64,000 bases of DNA from JANQMX01 sp965247175 (GTDB lineage: Bacteria > Pseudomonadota > Alphaproteobacteria > Kiloniellales > DSM-21159): NCBI GenBank assembly GCA_965247175.1, contig OZ252006.1:2604001-2668000 (forward strand), written 5' to 3'. The notes beneath the pieces were generated by a model that saw only the letters and a list, made by a program, of their open reading frames with translations, ran no database searches and was not told where the DNA came from. The position numbers and the translations under genes were made by a program. Below are positions 33,281-41,357 of the stretch, piece after piece. Each line of letters opens with the position of its first letter. The first letter of the stretch is position 1.

Positions 33281-34230
33281 AGGCCGTCCGGGAACACCAG
33301 ATTGAAGGCGTCGGGCAGAACCACGACCTCGCCCGGCAGGGCCGCGATGATGTCGCCATCTCCTTGAATAGGGTCTTCCGCCGGCCCGCGTACGGTTATC
33401 TTTCGCCCGCGTACAATGCGTACATCTGACAAGCCCGGCAAACGGCCGAACAGGAGCGCGATGGCATAGCGGATGGCGTGCAGCGGCCCCTTGCTGAGGA
33501 ACAGGCAGATCTCGAGGCTGGGGGCTTCAATGCTGGCGTCCGGGGCGCAAACGTGTGGTCCGCCATAGGAGCGGGCGTTGGCAACGATGACCGAAGCGGC
33601 CCGGTAGCTCGTGCCGTCGATGGTCACCTTGTACGTGGGAAAGTCGAAAACCACGAACTGACGCAGCGTTTCGACGACGTACGCTGTCTTGCCCACCCGG
33701 CGCTTCAGCGGGCGGAAAACACCCGCGACCACATGAGCATCGAAGCCGGCCCCTGCCATCAGGAGGAAGCGACGCCCATTCGCCCGTCCCAGGCAGACCG
33801 GACGAGCCTGCCCGTGCAGGGCGAGCCTGGCAATTTCCTCGGGCGCAAAGGGCATACCGATCTCGGCCGCCAAGACGTTGGCCGTGCCCAGCGGCAGCAA
33901 CGCGACCGGCAGCACGGCCCCGCCAAGCTTGTTCTCCGCCAGGCCGTTGATCACCTCGTTGACGGTGCCGTCACCGCCGGCGATGACGATGCGCTGGAAC
34001 TGCCTGGGATCGATCGCGGCAGCATAGCGCTCCGCATCCCCCCGCACGGTCGTTGTCCAAATCGCAACGTCGGCGCCCGCCTCATGCAGCAGATCGAGCA
34101 CCGCCTGAAAGCGGCGGCGCCTGGCACCGCCAGCCGTCGGGTTGTAGATAACGAGAAGGTGTCGCCCACTCGCGGCACAGGGAGGTGCCGCCGGGGAAGG
34201 AGAGCGCTCTGTCAACGGCCATTGAGTCAC
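33223..34230 (-). CDS. diacylglycerol kinase-family lipid kinase
   Basis: A 335-residue protein of the DAGK catalytic family (YegS/BmrU-like). The nucleotide-binding region contains YNPTAGG and GGDGTV at 85-90 followed by NEVINGL; the PLGTANVLA motif completes the site. The C-terminal beta-sandwich includes QGDGDIIAALP. It would phosphorylate diacylglycerol, a sphingoid base or another lipid at the inner membrane face. It is divergent from the LpxH-like phosphoesterase, which suggests a lipid-related cluster. Its last 19 codons are antisense to the end of pmbA. Confidence 0.92.
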   Translation of the reverse strand: MTQWPLTERSPSPAAPPCAASGRHLLVIYNPTAGGARRRRFQAVLDLLHEAGADVAIWTTTVRGDAERYAAAIDPRQFQRIVIAGGDGTVNEVINGLAENKLGGAVLPVALLPLGTANVLAAEIGMPFAPEEIARLALHGQARPVCLGRANGRRFLLMAGAGFDAHVVAGVFRPLKRRVGKTAYVVETLRQFVVFDFPTYKVTIDGTSYRAASVIVANARSYGGPHVCAPDASIEAPSLEICLFLSKGPLHAIRYAIALLFGRLPGLSDVRIVRGRKITVRGPAEDPIQGDGDIIAALPGEVVVLPDAFNLVFPDGLQAPATVRPSTTNVGESVP

Positions 34231-34301
34231 TTGCTGGGTCTAGTGGTGGCGACATTACGGTAACATGTCATCTACGTTTCAGCAGTGTGATAATTTCACT
34301 A

Positions 34302-34347
34302 GATATAGCGTTTGCGCTTCCTCCGGTATCCGAAACTTAGCTATATC
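34302..34347. promoter_or_regulatory. spaced inverted repeat in a divergent promoter region
   Basis: GATATAGC (34302-34309) and GCTATATC (34340-34347) are exact inverted copies 30 bases apart, centred about three turns of the helix from each other. They lie in the A+T-rich gap between the lipid kinase and the LpxH-like gene, a position expected for a shared operator. Confidence 0.3.
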
Positions 34348-34402
34348 CGCCCACATCTACGCGGCGTGAAGAGCGCCCTTGCACTGCGGACGAAGGTGCA
34401 TC

Positions 34403-35221
34403 GTGAGCGACCAGGTACGGCGTTATCGCACGATCTTCATCTCGGATATCCATCTCGGCACACGCGGCTGCCAAGCTGAGTTCCTGCTCGACTTCCTGAA
34501 GCATACGGAAGCCGATACGATCTTCCTGGTCGGGGATATCGTCGACGGCTGGCGCCTCAAGCGAAGCTGGTACTGGCCGCAGTCGCACAACGACGTGGTG
34601 CAGAAACTGCTGCGCAAGGCGCGCAAGGGCGTCCGCCTGATTTACGTCCCGGGAAACCATGACGAGGTCCTGCGCCAATACACCGGCGTGCACTTCGGCG
34701 GCGTCGAGGTGGTCAACGACTACATCCACGAAACAGCCGACGGCAAGCGCCTGTTGGTGATGCACGGCGACGCCTTCGACGGCATCGTGCTCTATGCCAA
34801 ATGGCTCGCCCTGCTGGGCGACTGGGCCTACAACCTGGCGCTCACCGCCAACACCTGGTTCAACCGCGCCCGGCGCAGCCTGGGTTTCGGCTACTGGTCG
34901 ATCTCGGCCTTCCTCAAGGAGCGGGTCAAGAACGCCGTTCAGTTCATCGACAACTTCGAGCGCGCCGTTGCCGAAGAAGCGCGGCGGCGCAACGTCGACG
35001 GTGTTGTATGCGGACACATACATAAGGCCGAAATGCGTACGATCGACGGCATTCTCTATATCAACGACGGGGACTGGGTGGAGAGTTGCACCGCGCTGGT
35101 CGAGCACTTCGACGGCCGGCTTGAGCTGATCAACTGGGCAGAAATCCACAATCTTTCGATGCTCGACCGGAGTTCGCCGAAGCGCGACGCCGAGGACTCG
35201 GAAGTGGGAATCGCCGCCTGA
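34403..35221 (+). CDS. LpxH-like UDP-2,3-diacylglucosamine diphosphatase family phosphoesterase
   Basis: A 272-residue calcineurin-type metallophosphoesterase from the GTG at 34403 (an ATG at 34379 in frame lacks a binding site). All metal motifs are present: DIHLG (Asp15, His17), GDIVDGW (Asp45), GNHDE (85-88), HGDAFD and GHIH. Close bacterial relatives are annotated as UDP-2,3-diacylglucosamine pyrophosphatases, but this branch is longer than LpxH and is often paired with a glycosyltransferase. Its stop overlaps the glycosyltransferase start by one base (TGATG). Whether the substrate is a lipid A precursor or another glycolipid intermediate is open. Confidence 0.9.
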   Translation: MSDQVRRYRTIFISDIHLGTRGCQAEFLLDFLKHTEADTIFLVGDIVDGWRLKRSWYWPQSHNDVVQKLLRKARKGVRLIYVPGNHDEVLRQYTGVHFGGVEVVNDYIHETADGKRLLVMHGDAFDGIVLYAKWLALLGDWAYNLALTANTWFNRARRSLGFGYWSISAFLKERVKNAVQFIDNFERAVAEEARRRNVDGVVCGHIHKAEMRTIDGILYINDGDWVESCTALVEHFDGRLELINWAEIHNLSMLDRSSPKRDAEDSEVGIAA

Positions 35222-36228
35222 TGCGCCTCGCCCTGGTGAGTGACGCCTGGCTGCCACAGGTCAACGGTGTTGTCCGTACGCTTGATCGCGTGCGCAGGGA
35301 GGTCGAAGCCCTTGGACACGAGGTTCGGGTCTACTCGCCCGATCAGTTCCGGACGCTGCCCTGCCCGACCTATCCGGAGATACGCCTGTCCGTCGATCAC
35401 TGGCTGAAGATGGGCCGCCTGCTGGACGAGTTCGCGCCGGAAGCCGTGCATATCGCCACCGAAGGCCCGCTCGGTCTCGTTGCGCGTTCGGTCTGCCTGA
35501 AACGTGGCTGGCCCTTCACCACCAGCTACCACACCAAGTTCCCAGAATACGTCAACGCCCGCGCGCCCATTCCCGTGTCCTGGGGCTACCGCTTCATGCG
35601 CTGGTTCCACCGCCCCTCAAAGGGCGTCATGGTGGCGACCCAGACGATCCGCGCCGAGCTCGAAGCTCAGGGCTTCGACAACGTGAAATCCTGGTCGCGG
35701 GGTGTCGACACAGACCTCTTCCACCCGGAGAACGAGCCCGCCCTCGACCTGCCGCGCCCGATCTACCTCTACGTCGGGCGCGTTGCGGTCGAGAAGAACA
35801 TCGAGGACTTCCTCGGCCTGTCGATCACCTCCGGCACCAAGGTGGTGGTCGGCGACGGGCCGCAGCGGCCGGCGCTGGAGCAGCGCTATCCTAATGCCGT
35901 CTTTACCGGCGCCAAGTTCGGTGAAGAGCTGGCCCGCCATTACGCCAGTGCCGACGTCTTCGTCTTCCCCAGCCGCACCGACACCTTCGGCCTGGTGATG
36001 CTGGAGGCCATGGCCTCCGGCGTGCCAGTGGCTGCCTATCCGGTGCCCGGGCCGCTCGACGTGGTCAGCGACCATCCGGTCGGCGCGCTCCACGAAAACC
36101 TCGGCGAAGCGGTGAAGCGCACCACCAGTATCTCGCGGCAGGACTGCCGCGATCACGCGCTGCGCTTTTCCTGGACCGCCTGCGCCGAGCAGTTCCTCGG
36201 CAACCTGCACCCCTTGGCCAAGGCCTAA
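35221..36228 (+). CDS. GT4-family glycosyltransferase
   Basis: A 335-residue GT-B glycosyltransferase. The N-terminal acceptor domain opens with LALVSDAWLPQVNGVVRTL; the C-terminal donor domain has YVGRVAVEKNIEDFL and FPSRTDTFGLVMLEAMASGVPV, the subfamily form of the E-x7-E motif in which the first glutamate is replaced. Relatives include SqdX/MgtA-type enzymes that glycosylate diacylglycerol or phosphatidyl-inositol lipids. It is translated together with the LpxH-like phosphoesterase and lies near a lipid kinase, so a membrane glycolipid product is likely. Its 3' end overlaps the convergent TPR gene by four bases. Confidence 0.92.
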   Translation: MRLALVSDAWLPQVNGVVRTLDRVRREVEALGHEVRVYSPDQFRTLPCPTYPEIRLSVDHWLKMGRLLDEFAPEAVHIATEGPLGLVARSVCLKRGWPFTTSYHTKFPEYVNARAPIPVSWGYRFMRWFHRPSKGVMVATQTIRAELEAQGFDNVKSWSRGVDTDLFHPENEPALDLPRPIYLYVGRVAVEKNIEDFLGLSITSGTKVVVGDGPQRPALEQRYPNAVFTGAKFGEELARHYASADVFVFPSRTDTFGLVMLEAMASGVPVAAYPVPGPLDVVSDHPVGALHENLGEAVKRTTSISRQDCRDHALRFSWTACAEQFLGNLHPLAKA

Positions 36229-37607
36229 GCGGCCGGCGCGGCCTCCCGCGCCGCTTCGCCGTAGAGGCTGCGGGCCGCAATGGCCTCAAAGCCATCTTCG
36301 GCGACTTCCGACAGCAGAATGGGCAACAGGTCGTGGCGCCCGCTCTGCCGGGCGGAGTCGAAGAGCATCTGCTGGAAGACGTCCTGCTGCGCGTGGCTGC
36401 CGCCCATCATCCAGAGACTGCGGCGCGCCGGCAGCAAAATGTCCAGCACCTTCTCGTGCTCACCACGGCGATGGGCGATGGCTGCCTCGGCCGCCGGGAT
36501 GGCAGCGGCTGCATAGCGCGGCGGCAGAGTGCCCTCGTCCTCGTGCACATAGGCGCGCATGCCCAACACCATGTCGTGCGCCTTCTCGTCCTCGCCGGCC
36601 GCGGCCAGCACCATCACGTAGTGCGGGCTGGTAAAGGGACTGGTGTGGTCGCCGATGCGGTGGCTGACGGACGGCACCAGGTCTCGCCAGCGGTCTCCGA
36701 CATCGATCCCGCGCAGTTCGAGCCGCTGGAGCAGCGAGGCGCAGTTCTGCATGTCGACGTTGAAGTCATCCATGGCTTGAAGCAGCGGCGAGTCCAGGTT
36801 GCGGATCTCCCGGTCGTAGATGTCGAGTATCGTGTCGACCTCGCCCAGCTCCAGATGGAACAGACAGCGGTGCCACCAGAGGTGATGCACGAAGTGGTTG
36901 GCGTTGCCCCACTCGCCTTTCAGAGAGTCGAGCCAGGCCACGCCTTCCTTGGAACGCCCCTGCATCACCAGGGTATGCGCCACCGCATGGGTCGCCCAGT
37001 GGTCGGTCGGCGAAAGCTCCACCGCCTGGCGCCCGGCGCGCTCGGCAGCCTCGTACTGGCCGGTCTCCTCCAGGCCGAAAGACCAGAGCGAGAGATGACT
37101 GTGGTAGTCGGGGGTAGTGGCCTGCCACTGCGGCCCCGTGCGGTCGATCACCGCGTGCATCCAGCGGCTCTCGCCGAGCCAAAAGAGCTCCATCTGCGCC
37201 AAGCGCGCAGCGAGGAGATCGTGGGGGTGGTCGGCCAGGATGGCTTCGTAGGCCACAACCGCCGCCGTCAGCCGGCCGGCGAAGGCCGCCTCTAGCGCCT
37301 CGATATAGAGCGCTTCCCGCTTGCTGAGCCCTTTGGCATGAGCCTTGGCCGCCGTGAGAGCTTCCTTGATCTTGGGATAGAAGCGCAGGCTCCGGATCGA
37401 GCAGAGCAACAGCCCCTTGGCCGCATGGGCAAGCGCGAACTCAGGATCGTGCTGCAGGGCCGTCTGCAGGCTGGCCATGGTATCGGCCCGGAAGCCGAGA
37501 TAGCCACGCACCGTTTCGCTGTAGGCGGCGGCCGCCTCGGCGCTGTCGGTGGTCAGCGGATATCCCCAAGCGTCACTTTGCATCACTGCGTCTCCAAGCT
37601 GTCCCAA
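36225..37607 (-). CDS. TPR protein resembling tetratricopeptide repeat protein 38
   Basis: A 460-residue all-helical protein without signal peptide or membrane segment. The order and content of repeats follow the TTC38 pattern: DAWGYPLTTDSAEAAAAYSETVRGYL at the start, RREALYIEAL-type helices (here KREALYIEALEAAFAG), and HAVAHTLVMQGRSKEGVAWLDS in the middle. The His-rich HFVHHLWWHRCLFHLELG follows. TTC38 homologues occur from bacteria to humans with no defined biochemical function. The conserved histidines could point to an enzymatic or metal-binding role, but this is inference. It is convergent with the glycosyltransferase and 5 bases from the xseA stop upstream. Confidence 0.88.
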   Translation of the reverse strand: MGQLGDAVMQSDAWGYPLTTDSAEAAAAYSETVRGYLGFRADTMASLQTALQHDPEFALAHAAKGLLLCSIRSLRFYPKIKEALTAAKAHAKGLSKREALYIEALEAAFAGRLTAAVVAYEAILADHPHDLLAARLAQMELFWLGESRWMHAVIDRTGPQWQATTPDYHSHLSLWSFGLEETGQYEAAERAGRQAVELSPTDHWATHAVAHTLVMQGRSKEGVAWLDSLKGEWGNANHFVHHLWWHRCLFHLELGEVDTILDIYDREIRNLDSPLLQAMDDFNVDMQNCASLLQRLELRGIDVGDRWRDLVPSVSHRIGDHTSPFTSPHYVMVLAAAGEDEKAHDMVLGMRAYVHEDEGTLPPRYAAAAIPAAEAAIAHRRGEHEKVLDILLPARRSLWMMGGSHAQQDVFQQMLFDSARQSGRHDLLPILLSEVAEDGFEAIAARSLYGEAAREAAPAA

Positions 37608-37612
37608 TCGGG

Positions 37613-39178
37613 TCAGAGCAGGCTGCCCTGGCTCCCGTCTTCGTCCTTCTTCGCGCGCTTACGCGGTTTTGCCGGCGAAGGCGCGGCGGGGGCATCCCCC
37701 GAGATCGTCGCGCCCACCCGGCCATCGGCGAACTCCAGCGCAACGGCCTGCCCGGCTGCAAGCCCGGAGGCTGCCGTAACCAATCCCTCGGCGCTGTGAA
37801 CCACCGCATAGCCGCGGGCCAGGACCTTGCGATAGGAGACGCTGTCGAGCACCCGGCTCAGCGTGTCCAGCTGCTGGCCGGCCGCACGATGGCTCTGCTC
37901 CGCAGCCTGCTGCAAGCGATTGGCCCAGTCACCTAAGCCGCGCTCGCCGTCCGCCACTTGGCGGCGGGGCGGCCGCAGGCGCTCGGCAGCGCCGGCCAGG
38001 TCGACACCGGCGGTGCTCAACCCCCGTTGCACAGCTTTGCCGAGGCGCCCGGTCAGCTCGGCCAGCTCCCGCTCGGCCTGGCGGAGGCTCACGTCCGGCC
38101 GCGGCAGGCGGGCACCGAGCTGGGCCACCTCGGCCGCCTGCCGGTCGAGCAGACGGCGAGCAGCCAGCTCGGCCCGCTCCCAGCGATCATCCAGGCGCTG
38201 CGCCCGCTCGGCCAATAGCGCGCGTGGCTCGGGGAGGCCGCGGGCGAGACCCTCCAGCGCCATGCGGCGCTCGCTCAAAAGGCGCTGCCCGGCGGCCAGG
38301 GACCGCCGCTCCAGCTCCATGACCTGCTGCAGCAGCTCAAGCCGCACCGGCACGGCAATCTCCGCCGCCGCGGTCGGGGTCGGCGCCCGCCGGTCGGCGG
38401 CGTAATCGATCAGGGTGGTGTCGGTTTCATGGCCAACGGCGGAAATTAGCGGGATCTCGGAGGCTGCGGCGGCGCGCACGACGATCTCTTCGTTGAAGCT
38501 CCAGAGGTCCTCCAGGGAGCCGCCGCCGCGGGCCACGATCAGGAGGTCGGGCCGCGGCACGGCACCTCCGGCCGGCATGCGATTGAAGCCTGCGATGGCC
38601 CCGGCCACCTGCTGAGCGGCTCCGTCCCCCTGCACCAGCACCGGCCAGAGCAACACGCGGCGGGGAAAACGCTCCGCCAGGCGATGCAGGATGTCGCGGA
38701 TGACCGCCCCGGTCGGCGAGGTGACGATGCCGATGACTTCGGGGATATAAGGCAAGGGCTGCTTACGCTCGGGATCGAACAGCCCCTCGGCGGCCAGCTT
38801 GCGCTTGCGGTCTTCCAGCAGCTTGAGCAGGGCGCCCTCACCGGCCAGCTCCAACGCCTCGATAACCACCTGATACTTCGAGCGGCCGGCGTAGGTGGTG
38901 ACCCGTCCGGTGGCGATCACCTCCATGCCGTCTTCGGGCTTGAGGCCGAGGCGCCCGGCGACACCGCGCCAGCAGACCGCATCGATCACCGCGTCGGCGT
39001 CCTTGAGCGACATATAGAGGTGGCCGGAGGCCGCGCGCTTGAAGCCGGAGATCTCGCCGCGCACGCGGATATGCTCGAAGCGGCTCTCCAGGGTGCCGCG
39101 AATGGCCTGACTCAGTTCGGAAACCGAGATGGCCGGCAGGTTGCCGGGGGTATCGAAAACGGAAGCTTGGGTGCCCAA
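37613..39178 (-). CDS. xseA: exodeoxyribonuclease VII large subunit
   Basis: A 521-residue XseA. The N-terminal OB domain (about 20-115) contains VRGEISGFKRAASGHLYMSLKD. The catalytic domain has PEVIGIVTSPTGAVIRDILHRL, RGGGSLEDLWSFNEE and SAVGHETDTTLIDYAADRRAPTP. A long coiled-coil region follows (about 290-440), and a Lys-rich end. With XseB it degrades single-stranded DNA from both ends in repair and recombination; xseB is not in this window. It is divergent from purD. Confidence 0.97.
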   Translation of the reverse strand: MGTQASVFDTPGNLPAISVSELSQAIRGTLESRFEHIRVRGEISGFKRAASGHLYMSLKDADAVIDAVCWRGVAGRLGLKPEDGMEVIATGRVTTYAGRSKYQVVIEALELAGEGALLKLLEDRKRKLAAEGLFDPERKQPLPYIPEVIGIVTSPTGAVIRDILHRLAERFPRRVLLWPVLVQGDGAAQQVAGAIAGFNRMPAGGAVPRPDLLIVARGGGSLEDLWSFNEEIVVRAAAASEIPLISAVGHETDTTLIDYAADRRAPTPTAAAEIAVPVRLELLQQVMELERRSLAAGQRLLSERRMALEGLARGLPEPRALLAERAQRLDDRWERAELAARRLLDRQAAEVAQLGARLPRPDVSLRQAERELAELTGRLGKAVQRGLSTAGVDLAGAAERLRPPRRQVADGERGLGDWANRLQQAAEQSHRAAGQQLDTLSRVLDSVSYRKVLARGYAVVHSAEGLVTAASGLAAGQAVALEFADGRVGATISGDAPAAPSPAKPRKRAKKDEDGSQGSLL

Positions 39179-39285
39179 GGGCTACGACCTTTCCAGACTC
39201 GTTCTGGCCTGCCATGTAGTCGGCAGTGCAGCATCGAACATATTAGAACAAAGCGGAGAGTCTCGGCAGTGAAAAGGCCTGAGCT

Positions 39286-40560
39286 ATGAAAATCCTGGTC
39301 GTGGGTAGTGGCGGGCGCGAGCATTCGCTCTGCTGGACCCTCGCGGCCTCGCCGCTCTGCGAGAAGCTGTTCTGCGCCCCGGGCAATGCCGGTATCGCGC
39401 AGGAGGCAGAGTGCGTGCCCATCGCCGTCGACGATATCCCGGCGCTGGTCGACTTCGCCAAGCGGGAGACCATCGAGCTGGTCGTGGTCGGCCCCGAGGC
39501 ACCGCTAGTAGCCGGCTTGGTGGACCGACTCGACGAAGCCGGCATCCGCGCCTTCGGGCCCACCGCGGCGGCCGCGGCGCTCGAAGGCTCCAAGGGCTTC
39601 ACCAAGGACCTCTGCGCCAAGTACGGCATCCCCACCGCCGACTACCAACGCTTCACAGACGCGGCCGCGGCCAAGGCCTTCGTGCGAGAGCGCAGCCTGC
39701 CCATCGTCATCAAGGCCGATGGTCTGGCGGCCGGTAAAGGCGTGATCATCGCGGCCAGCTTGGAAGAGGCCGATCGCGCCATCGAGGGCGCCTTGGACGA
39801 GCAGGCGTTCGGCGAAGCCGGCGCCGAGTTGGTGATCGAGGACTTCATGGAAGGCGAAGAGGTCAGCTTCTTCGCCCTGGTCGACGGGACCTCGGCCGTG
39901 GCTCTCGCCTCCGCCCAGGACTACAAGCGGGTCTTCGACGACGACCAAGGGCCCAACACCGGCGGCATGGGCGCCTATTCCCCCGCCCCGCTGATGACCG
40001 ATGCGCTGGCCGCCCGGGTGATGACGGAGATCATCGAGCCAACGGTCGACGCCATGGAAGCCGAGGGCCGCCCCTTCAAAGGCGTGCTCTACGCCGGCCT
40101 GATGATCACGCCCGAGGGCGACCCCAAGCTGGTCGAGTACAACGTCCGCTTCGGCGACCCGGAATGCCAAGTACTCCTGATGCGCCTGATGTCGGACCTG
40201 GTGACGGCCCTGGTCGCCACCTGTGACGGAGTGCTCGGCAGTTTCGACCTGCGCTGGTATCCCGAAGCCGCGCTTTGCATCGTCATGGCGACCAAGGGCT
40301 ACCCCGGCAGCTATGAGAAGGGCAGCGTGATCGGCGGGCTTGATGCGGCGGAAAGCGATGCGGATGTCACCGTCTTTCACGCCGGAACCAAGCGCGGCGA
40401 GGACGGCGCCTGTCTGGCCAACGGCGGGCGGGTGCTCGGGGTCACAGCGCTGGGCGAGGACATCGCCGCCGCGCGGGAGCGCGCTTACGCCGCCGTCGAC
40501 ATGATCGACTGGCCGGAAGGTTTCTGCCGCCGCGACATCGGCGCGCGGGCGGTCAAGTAG
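39286..40560 (+). CDS. purD: phosphoribosylamine-glycine ligase
   Basis: A 424-residue GAR synthetase of full length. It opens with KILVVGSGGREHSL and contains the ATP-grasp elements SKGFTKDLCAKYGIPTA, VIKADGLAAGKGVIIA and GPNTGGMGAYSP, then GVLYAGLMITPEGDPKLVEYNVRFGDPE for the metal site. It joins 5-phosphoribosylamine and glycine in the second step of purine synthesis. It is divergent from xseA. A GAAC pair lies upstream, but with six and not seven bases between the halves. Confidence 0.97.
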   Translation: MKILVVGSGGREHSLCWTLAASPLCEKLFCAPGNAGIAQEAECVPIAVDDIPALVDFAKRETIELVVVGPEAPLVAGLVDRLDEAGIRAFGPTAAAAALEGSKGFTKDLCAKYGIPTADYQRFTDAAAAKAFVRERSLPIVIKADGLAAGKGVIIAASLEEADRAIEGALDEQAFGEAGAELVIEDFMEGEEVSFFALVDGTSAVALASAQDYKRVFDDDQGPNTGGMGAYSPAPLMTDALAARVMTEIIEPTVDAMEAEGRPFKGVLYAGLMITPEGDPKLVEYNVRFGDPECQVLLMRLMSDLVTALVATCDGVLGSFDLRWYPEAALCIVMATKGYPGSYEKGSVIGGLDAAESDADVTVFHAGTKRGEDGACLANGGRVLGVTALGEDIAAARERAYAAVDMIDWPEGFCRRDIGARAVK

Positions 40561-40627
40561 GCGTACAGCACGCCGCCCCTTATCCAGGCCAGGGCCGCTA
40601 ACCCGTTAACCGTGCGGCCCCTCCGCT

Positions 40628-40739
40628 CGTCATCCCGGCCAAGGGCGAAGCCCGCGAGCCGGGAACCATTCATCAGCCCGCGCCTGGCGGCGGCATGGAC
40701 CCCGGATGTCGCCTCTCGCGAGGCTCCTCCGGGGTGACG
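40628..40739. repeat. branched palindromic intergenic element
   Basis: A 112-base element between convergent genes. The outer ends CGTCATCCCGG and CCGGGGTGACG are inverted with one mismatch. Inside are two complete hairpins: TCCCGGC...GCCGGGA (40633-40664, with GGGC-GAA-GCCC inside) and ACCCCGGA...TCCGGGGT (40699-40735, with GCCTC-TCGC-GAGGC inside). The layout recalls the short palindromic repeats scattered through many alphaproteobacterial genomes. It can also act as a two-way terminator for purD and tadA. Confidence 0.65.
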
Positions 40740-40787
40740 TGCGGAGGGGCGGCGCGAGCGACGACCGACTCGAGCCTGCGACGCGCC

Positions 40788-41264
40788 CTATCGCCGCTCT
40801 TGAAAGAAGGTCTTGAGCAAGGCCGCGCAGTCCCCTTCCAAGACGCCGCCGACCACCTCCGGCCGGTGATTGCAGGTCGGCCGCTCGAAGATGCGGGCGC
40901 CATGCTCGACACCGCCGCCCTTGGGGTCGTAGGCGCCGAAGACCAGCCGCCTGAAACGCGCGAAGGCGATGGCCTGTGCGCACATGGCGCAGGGCTCCAG
41001 GGTGACGTAGAGATCGGCCTCCGTCAGGCGCTTGGCGCCGGCCGAGAGGGCCGCCGCGCGGATTGCCAGCATCTCCGCGTGCGCGGTGGGGTCGCCATCG
41101 CGTTCCACCCGGTTCTGCCCCAGCGCCAAGACCTCTCCGGTCGTGGAAACCACGACAGCGCCGACCGGCACGTCGCCCGCCCGGCCGGCCGCCTCCGCCT
41201 CGGCCAGCGCGAGGCGCATGACATCGGCAGGCTTCAGCGCTCTCAGGGGCAGGTCGGGCGACAT
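40788..41264 (-). CDS. tadA: tRNA-specific adenosine deaminase TadA
   Basis: A 158-residue deaminase. The zinc site is complete: His62 and catalytic Glu64 in HAEML, and Cys92 and Cys95 in PCAMC. It converts the wobble adenosine 34 of tRNA-Arg(ACG) to inosine and is usually essential. Length and motif spacing match TadA and not guanine or cytosine deaminases. It is divergent from the pseudouridine synthase gene and convergent with purD. Confidence 0.95.
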   Translation of the reverse strand: MSPDLPLRALKPADVMRLALAEAEAAGRAGDVPVGAVVVSTTGEVLALGQNRVERDGDPTAHAEMLAIRAAALSAGAKRLTEADLYVTLEPCAMCAQAIAFARFRRLVFGAYDPKGGGVEHGARIFERPTCNHRPEVVGGVLEGDCAALLKTFFQERR

Positions 41265-41357
41265 CTGTGAGCCTTTCTCGGCGGGAGAGTTGCGACTTCT
41301 CCAAAAGCCAGTATAGCTTCCGCCAATCCATCGCAGATTGACAAGGACCTCTCCGCC

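Noticed and set aside
39236..39249. Possible LexA box between xseA and purD
   Set aside because: The two GAAC halves are separated by six bases (ATATTA), not the seven required, and neither gene is a usual SOS target.
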